Below, piece by piece: positions 57,408 through 64,000 of a stretch of 64,000 nt of DNA. The stretch is from Salticus scenicus. Taxonomy: Eukaryota; Arthropoda; Arachnida; Araneae; Salticidae. Each line of letters begins with the position of its first letter. Positions within the stretch are counted from its first letter, which is position 1. A program made the translations under genes and the position numbers. The stretch lies in NCBI GenBank assembly GCA_963930645.1, contig CAWVNO010000515.1, forward strand, positions 2,526,838 to 2,590,837. Direction: 5' to 3'. The notes below the pieces were generated by a model. The model made no database searches and was not told where the DNA came from. It saw nothing but the letters and a program-made list of their open reading frames with translations.

Positions 57408-58829
57408 GCTAAACTAAATTCTGTCTTTGACAGATTTGTTTATTATTTTCTCTCGTTACGCGTTTAAATTAGGTATATATATATTTTTTATTATATTTTT
57501 CTCGAGCGTGGTAGTCTACAGCAAAATGGTGATAACACATTTTTTCCTGTCTGAAAGAAATAGTCCTTTCATCCTAAAAGTGTTATTAATGTTCTATTTT
57601 TTAAGCTAGACATGACCGCCTTGGACACGACTTACGTCTACTACCAAAATTTTAAAAAGGAATATTTCTCTTTTGAATTGTTTAGTGCTGCCATCTACTG
57701 ACAATAGATAAATCTAAATCTTTTACAAAGATTAGTGTAAAAAAACAACTTGACCAAATAAAAATAATTTATACTTAAAGAATGAGTTTCATAATGAAAT
57801 AATTGATAAATAATAATGCTACTTTAAAGTTTTATTTATTTTTTTATTTAAATGCGTGAAATTTCGTTCAATGAACAAAACGCTTATCTTATCTCTATAT
57901 TATATCGGCAGGATTATCGCAAGTATTAAAAATTGCAGAAGTTGTAATTAATTCGTTTAGCATGAGATGTAGAAGTAAATGCAATAAAATTTTAATCAAT
58001 GCTTTGATTTAATATTTAATTAATTCTTTTTAAATGCGCGATAAATCAATAAAATGAATGGTACTCGTAAATCAAGAAAATCTGCATTTTTTTTTTTAAA
58101 TTATTATTATTATTTTCCTCAGGTACAATAAAGGCATAAAATATAAGATATTTTTTAAATGTTGCATTCTTTACAGAACATTTTTACAATTCTGTAATGT
58201 TAGTTTTTTGTCTTTACAATTTATAGCGTATAGCGATATTTTTAATTTGCATAATTTATTATTTATTTACATCATTATTTTTTTTTTTTTATAATTTGTT
58301 TAAATTATTATTTTATTTATTGTTTTATTGATTTAGAGTATTTACTCTTTTAAACACTTTCTTCAATTTAACGATGCTCTGAAATTTTCTGCTCTGGACT
58401 ATTCTGAGCAAAATAGTTTACGGACATACTTTGAACTATTCTGAATTTTCACGGTATTCTCTTGGGTTTCTTATGCATGAGTCATGAGTGGGACTATGAA
58501 TTTGGTTAATAAATGATGGGAAAGAAATTTTCTTAACGCTGGTGTTTACCCAATTAAATAATATTTAGTAAAAACGTTCGTATTTCATCAAACATTTGAC
58601 ATGTTCATATTCTGATTGCAGTATTCTATTTTAGTTGTAGTAGTATGTCACATTTTCCAAAAAGGATATTGCATTGATTTCCAAATAGTACATGTCACGA
58701 GAAATAAACACTGAAAAAAAAAAAAAAAAAAAAAAATCAATTTTGTTAGTATGCATTATTTATACAAATGTACGTTCAGTTTTTATGCAAGTGAGTATCT
58801 GCAATTAAGGGAAGTAGAATATGCATATC
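57408..58829. other. AT-rich stretch without recognisable gene
   Basis: Starts with the relic 'aaattctgtctttgacagat' (a hairpin flanked by 'gctaaac', inverse of the 43.5-kb motif). After that only AT-rich sequence and T runs, and an A run at 58713-58736. Confidence 0.5.
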
Positions 58830-58930
58830 AGGGGTGGCGCCAGGTAGGAGGCCGGGGGGAGGGGTACGAGCCCCCCTGTCGGCGAGTCTTTGACCCCCCC
58901 ATCGCAGCATATTTCTAAAATCTGTCGGGG
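58830..58930 (+). mobile_element. Solitary hAT-type terminus
   Basis: CAGGGGTGGCGCCAGGTAGG at about 58829-58848 followed by G/C-rich blocks looks like a hAT end. No inverted partner was found in the window. The next stretch to 59739 is AT-rich without genes. Confidence 0.3.
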
Positions 58931-59739
58931 AGAAATAACGACGTTTTTAATTTTAATCCCTTTAGCGGCATTTTTTTTTTTTTTTTTTTTAAGAATTTTG
59001 GAGCATTCCTATTTTTTTCAGAAAAATCTCTTTAATCCCTTATACAAAGAAGGATACAAATACAAGAAATATTATAATCTCATTTAGAAAAGGTGTATTG
59101 TATCACTTTAAAAACGAGTAACCAATGTATGTTGAAATTGTGTATTTGAATCTTCTGTAACATGCTATTATTCACTACCAGTTTTTCTCTACTTGACCGT
59201 CAACCTTAGAGATTTCCAAGTTTGGGTCATAATGTACGTATATGCGCGAATAGAGACAGTCAGCTTCAGAACTGTAAAACTTGAAAATTTTTTGGACTAT
59301 TTAACACCCAGTTGAATTTGTTTCAGTATGTAAAAATAAAATCTTGAGATACAAAGTCAAAATTTAAACAAACTAATATTAGCGATTATCCAAAAACTGT
59401 ATAGAAAATATATGTAAAACTGAACAATTAAAACCATTTAATTTATAGAATTTGTTGCGTAAATTAAGATTTTCTCAGAAATCTCTATTAAAAGACCTCT
59501 TCTCTGAAGTGTCAATTTTCTACAACACGATGGGGGACACTCTTAGGCAAGTTTCATTGTATATATCTGTGATTAACGTATATGAAGATAAATTTTTTCT
59601 TAAGAATTTTTCTTCATGCACCATGTACATATTTACTTCTGTAGAAAGAAAAAAAAAGTATTATATACTCAGAAAATGGTACGGTGACTTCCAAAACAAC
59701 AAGGAGTATTAACAAGTGAAATGGTGCAAATATTAATAA

Positions 59740-59915
59740 TAGGACTAGCGAGCTTCGCCCACTAGCGGGTCAGTATTTTCAAATGAATCACTAAAATTAA
59801 TGAATCACTAACAGTAACTTTTAGTGTTAAGAAAAGAAATTAAAAAAAAAAAATCATTTCTCATTGGGTAAAAAGTCGGCCCGGGTCCCCACTGCCTTCG
59901 GCAGCGCAGTCTTTA
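59740..59915 (-). repeat. Relic sharing the GCTGCCGAAGGCAG motif
   Basis: On the minus strand, 'gctgccgaaggcagtgggga' followed by 'cccgggccgac' matches the start of the 147-bp monomers at 14.8-16.4 kb ('gctgccgaaggcagcgggaa', 'cccgaaacag'). The other end has 'gcgaagctcgctagtcc', a short palindromic phrase. It suggests the satellite monomer derives from, or was captured by, a dispersed element. Confidence 0.45.
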
Positions 59916-60772
59916 ATGTCTTCTTTTTGATTTTAGCAGCATTTTAGTGCTGTTACATTTTAGCAAAGTAATCCATAAAAAAGTCCTTGAATTGAGAACT
60001 TTTTGCATGAAATTTCAAAATCAGAGTTAATATTTTTGTTAATATTTTATTTTTTAACTGCCTTGCCATATTTCAATGCTGCATCTTTTTCATTTAATAA
60101 TTCAAAATCAGCATACCTTTTTAATATTAATATTATTAATATTATTATTATTTAGTATATAATAAGAAGATGCACTGTTATTAATTTTAATTACCATGTT
60201 ATAACAAATATCGAGTTATTTACAGACCACTTTGTTCAGTTTTGAGTAAAACCAAAAAAATGAGGCCAACCTTTTCAGTTATACAATTTTTACCTTATAT
60301 ATCTTGTCTAAAATAAATAGGCCTTCCACTATTATTATTTTTAAAATTGCATTTAACTGTTCACCCTTTTATTTTACCATTTTTAAGCTGATTAATATAT
60401 AGTTATTTTCCTTCTCAAATTATACACCATTTCTGTTTTTATTCTTAATAACTTTTAATATAGCCAGTCACATGAATAAAACATTCTCTGAAGCAAGATT
60501 ACAATTGAAATAAACTGAATTAAAAGTAAAAGTCATTTACATAAAAAAATAAAATAAATAAATAATAAATACAAATTTCAATCAAAGAAGGGGCATTAGA
60601 ATAAAAATTTTGATATTTCAGGGGGAAAAAAAAAAAAGATTATTTTACGAAAAAGTCGGTTGGTTTAAACTACGGTTTGAACCATGGTTTAAACAAATTG
60701 GTTTAAACCGTACCAGCGCTGGAATCAACCCATTGTATGTAGTATCCTTGTACTAATTAATGCTAGCTTGTG

Positions 60773-60774
<2 letters not shown>
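59916..60774. other. AT-rich stretch with a GGTTTAAAC cluster
   Basis: At 60658-60712 'ggtttaaac' and its variants occur four times in mixed orientation ('ggtttaaactacggtttga', 'accatggtttaaac', 'ggtttaaaccgtacc'), and a similar 'gcggtttaaac' recurs near 61722. No gene. Confidence 0.5.

Positions 60775-60775
<1 letters not shown>

Positions 60776-60826
<51 letters not shown>
60776..60826. repeat. (TA)n microsatellite
   Basis: About 50 bases of TA followed by a T run and a CT-rich patch. The 70-codon frame across it is not a gene. Confidence 0.95.
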
Positions 60827-60830
<4 letters not shown>

Positions 60831-61316
60831 TTTTTTTTTCTCTCACTCTCCTTCTTTTTTAAGATTGTTAAATCCGATTTTCTGTCTATTCGAACAATGC
60901 TCTTGACGCTTCGTTCAGCTCTCGAACACTTCTCAGTTAATTACAGGTTAATCACTTCCTACATCTGCGGTCCTTGTTAATCTTCGGAAACGCATAAATT
61001 GCTTTCCGAACAATACTGAGAATGTGACATAGGAACGTTGCGCTGTCAAACTTCTTGAAAGGTTCGAAGACCTATGTGATAAGTAGGCATTTATTGTTCC
61101 GAATACGAACGATAAAAGTGAGGAGGGTTTTATCTCTTGTCTCTACAAGATACTTAAGATGTCGTTGACAAATTATGTATGTTTTAAGTCCTGGTTATTA
61201 CCGTTTAAGTAATTTGAATGTTGGTTTTGTAAATGTTGATGATAATATATGGATGTATAAGGTGTTTTCAATCATAATGAAAAAAAAAAAAAAGAATAGA
61301 TAAATAGAAACTACAT

Positions 61317-61440
61317 TATTATTATTATTATTATTATTATCATCATCATCATCATTGTCTCTAACTTATAGTCATCTGTGTTATTAAAAGTGTGTATCTC
61401 TTCTTTTTTTTAAACCCTCGGAACCCCCCCCCCCCCCCCC

Positions 61441-61471
<31 letters not shown>

Positions 61472-61472
61472 G
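61317..61472. repeat. (ATT)n/(ATC)n tract and C-A-G homopolymer chain
   Basis: ATT and ATC triplets occupy about 61317-61354. A chain of about 17 C, 23 A and 10 G lies at 61425-61473. A minus-strand 112-codon frame (61410-61748) begins outside and reads through this chain; no domain. Confidence 0.9.
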
Positions 61473-62054
61473 GTGATATAAGTATGAAGCCGATAGACAA
61501 TATCGGGATGTGTGTGTCTGTGCCACTTTAGCTCCCAGTCGAATAGACCTAATATATATCTTTATGTGTGTATGTATGTGTGTATTTGATATAAGAAATG
61601 AATGCACATATTTAATATAAGAACTGAAAACTATGCGAAAGAAGGGCGAAATCTGAACAATTGAAACTGAAATAACAATAAGAATAAGCAGAGGCCACCA
61701 CGGCTTAAGATAGTTGGAGCGGTTTAAACTAGTTTCTAGGGCACTCAACTTTGCCCAGATCCTCTCAGGTTAAAATGAAGATTTTTATATTATTAAGTGA
61801 AAAATAAATTATTATTTTATAATTATTGATATTTATAAACCAAATTTATAAAACTAAATCAGTCCTATATCTGTAACCAAGCAGCATGATAACATATTGT
61901 ATATAGATACACAAAAATACACCTATTATTTCCAAACATTATTCAGTCGTCGGTTTTGATGAAGTACTTTTTAATGTATGCTTTCATTTTTGGATTTTGT
62001 TAATATTTTTTAATCAAATCTTCCATTTTTTCATGTGATTTCATTTTTCTTCAT

Positions 62055-62410
62055 GTGCAATTTTCTATAAATTTACTGAAATGTTTATCTAGAATCTCTG
62101 TAAATTTACAACAATTCTTAGTTAAAAATAATTAAACAAGATTCTCAATCCTTATTATTATTTTTTTAAATCTATTTTTACTATTTAATTTTTTAAATAA
62201 AAATTTAAAATGAATATTCCTATTTTAGAAAAGGCATATTAAGTCACAAGTATATTCTCGTCAATAATTAATTATTTTAATATTAGTCACTGAAATGTAT
62301 ATATGAAATAGACTTTTTAACATCTCCGTTTGTTTTTCCATGTAATTTTTATATAAATTTAAGATAAATAATTACTAGTACTTTTCTCTTGGAAATTTTA
62401 ACCATACAAA
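62055..62410 (+). repeat. Dispersed ~350-bp family, copy 3
   Basis: Same order of landmarks as 770-1155 and 6585-6927: 'aatctctgtaaatttaca', 'acaagattctcaatcc', 'tcaataattaatt', 'aacatctccgtttg', 'aatttaagataaataatta'. All three copies are in the same orientation in this window. Confidence 0.6.
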
Positions 62411-63769
62411 ATGACTGTAAAAAAGTGCGTGAAATTTAATTTGTTCTTTGTAAAATTAAGTACATATAAAGAATTCTAAGTATGCACAGTATCAAGAAAT
62501 TTTAGATTAATACAAAATCTATTACCCACTCATATTTGCCTTTAACTAATTTTAGTACACATACGTTTGGTGAAGATACGCACTGACCAATTGCCGGGAT
62601 CTTTTTTTTTTTTTTTTTTTTTTTTTAAACAGAGGAAAACTTAAAACATGTAAATCAAGCGTAAACTCGATATCAATTTTTTTTACCAAATACGATATTT
62701 CTACCTGCAGTAATTGGGTAATGGAAGTAAGGATAAATCAATATATATATACATATATGCATATTTGGATTTGTTTTTCCTCTGTTTGAAAAAATGAATA
62801 TAGACTTATTTTATGATTTTCTTTTGTCTCTATTTGAAAAATACAACTGAAATTCTTATCACATTTCTTAAAAACTTTCATTTCATAATTTTTATTTATA
62901 TTATTTATTTTTTTTATTAATGTATTATTATTATTTTTAATTTGTATTAAAATTTGTACTTATTAGATGTGAAACAGATAAACTATAAAGCGTCGCATTT
63001 TTATATTGATCTTTAACTATTTAAAAATATTTATAGCATTTTTTAAAAATATTTCGTTTCTGTACTATTCAATAGATGGCATTACGTGCTCAATTTTATT
63101 GTGTGATGAAACATTCATAAAAAGGTTCCTTTATTGTTAATCTATCGCAAAAACTTTTAATTAAAAAAATGTATTGACTGTTTACGAAAAATAATGAAAT
63201 AAAAAGCATTAAAAAAACAAACTTTCTTTGTCAATATAAGGAGAAAAATTATTGCTTTAGAAGATGTAAAACAGGGTAAAAAAACCGCATTTGATAAAAA
63301 ACGAATTTGATAAAAACTATAAAAATATAAATGACATATTTTCTAAACATATTATGAACAATTCGTATTATTTTTTTTTATCTACATTTTAAGAAACAAG
63401 AAGAGAGACAAAAAATCTAATTATTAAAAAAATAATAATAATCAAAGGGAATTTGTTTTTATTTTATTATAAAACAACTTCATTTGCTTAAATACACTCT
63501 CACACACACATATATGTGTACATATATTTTTTTTTCAAAACAGAAAACCCCTTTTTTCCATAGTCTGAATTTTATCAAAAGTATACTTTTATTGTTTTTT
63601 ATTCCAGTTACCTCTTAAAAAAAAAAAAAAAAATATTGAGTTATGTTTATATTTCTTTTCTCTTTTTTATATTAAAATAATAAATGTTTTTAAGGGGGAA
63701 AAGAATTCTATTTAAAAAATTTGCTTTTGATAAATCAAAAATGGGATTTAAAAAATGTTATTGCCGAAA
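62411..63769. other. AT-rich stretch without recognisable gene
   Basis: Simple T, A and TA tracts (for example 62604-62627). No termini or coding region found. Confidence 0.5.
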
Positions 63770-64000
63770 CGTCAATGTAGACCACCCTGTGGAGACTCAA
63801 AAAATTTTTAGGTTCTGTCTACAGGGATAGGGATATACCAAAATATTTCTTATCATTACGACCGATGGACAGCATTTGATTTAAAAGCATTTTAATAACA
63901 TGGTTACACTGCATCCAACTTAATTACATTAGCATACATTTTTCTTTCTTTTCTTTTACTTTTTTCTTTTTTTTTAAAAAGATGTTTAGAACTATGTTTC
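63770..64000 (+). repeat. Copy of the 12.6-13.3-kb repeat, cut by window end
   Basis: 'tacagggatagggatatacc', 'aaaatatttcttatcattac', 'gaccgatggacag' and 'aacatggttacactgcat' follow the same order as 12695-12740 and 13075-13130. The copy runs off the right edge. Confidence 0.55.

Noticed and set aside
58829..58930. Complete hAT element starting CAGGGGTGGCGCC
   Set aside because: No inverted partner or target duplication could be found in the window; kept only as a solitary end.
61410..61748. 112-codon minus-strand frame
   Set aside because: Reads through a C-A-G homopolymer chain and shows no domain or codon bias.
1..64000. LTR retrotransposon or endogenous virus
   Set aside because: No long direct repeats with TG..CA ends, no primer-binding site and no reverse transcriptase, protease or integrase motifs were seen on either strand.

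Overview
This window looks like intergenic or intronic DNA from an AT-rich, transposon-crowded animal genome, most plausibly an arthropod and possibly a spider. The reasons are the style of the Tc1 transposase at 41.2 kb, mariner, pogo, piggyBac, hAT and P-like termini, long A/T homopolymers, (TA)n and (CA)n tracts, and no bacterial gene organisation. I recognise no host exon, rRNA or tRNA. The species assignment is inference from recalled protein style, not a search result.

Layout. 0-9 kb: degenerate tandem tracts, two copies of a ~350-bp dispersed family, a TTAA-flanked piggyBac-type MITE (3975-4394) and duplicated 160-bp blocks. 9.4-13.3 kb: an older repeat scaffold split by a hAT-like element with a 6-bp target duplication (9510-11308), itself carrying a foldback MITE, and by a P-like MITE with an 8-bp duplication (11392-12164). 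14.3-18.8 kb: a TA-flanked element carrying 11 tandem monomers alternating at 147/148 bp, then a hairpin-headed array element. 19-21.8 kb: a pogo-like deletion derivative and a Harbinger-type MITE. 23.5-25.7 kb: a Tc3-like transposase relic containing three nested insertions. 26-34 kb: more hairpin-headed array elements, one split by a pogo-like element. 35.3-39.6 kb: a second piggyBac-type MITE, a sister copy of the 18-kb array element and a nested Ac-like/TA-flanked pair. 40.2-42.4 kb: a pogo MITE, a mariner deletion derivative and a nearly intact Tc1 element. 43.5-46.6 kb: a tandem array split by a dead Tc1-like element, with the empty site preserved in a sister unit. 50.8-54.3 kb: a second hAT-like element with a 6-bp duplication, enclosing a 71-bp array and two SINE copies, one with a clear 14-bp duplication. 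54.5-64 kb: array relics, a third SINE, further MITEs, microsatellites and AT-rich filler.

The nearest thing to a gene is the Tc1 transposase (41208-42229), which has a one-base frameshift before its last ~60 codons. The most unusual system is a group of non-coding elements with different tandem bodies but one common head: hairpin, a conserved box around ACACGTTTTRAGG, and a TGTC-rich tract. The far end carries one hairpin arm inverted. Helentron-associated (HINE/DINE-1-like) elements are one possible home for it. All coordinates and repeat lengths come from reading the sequence by eye.
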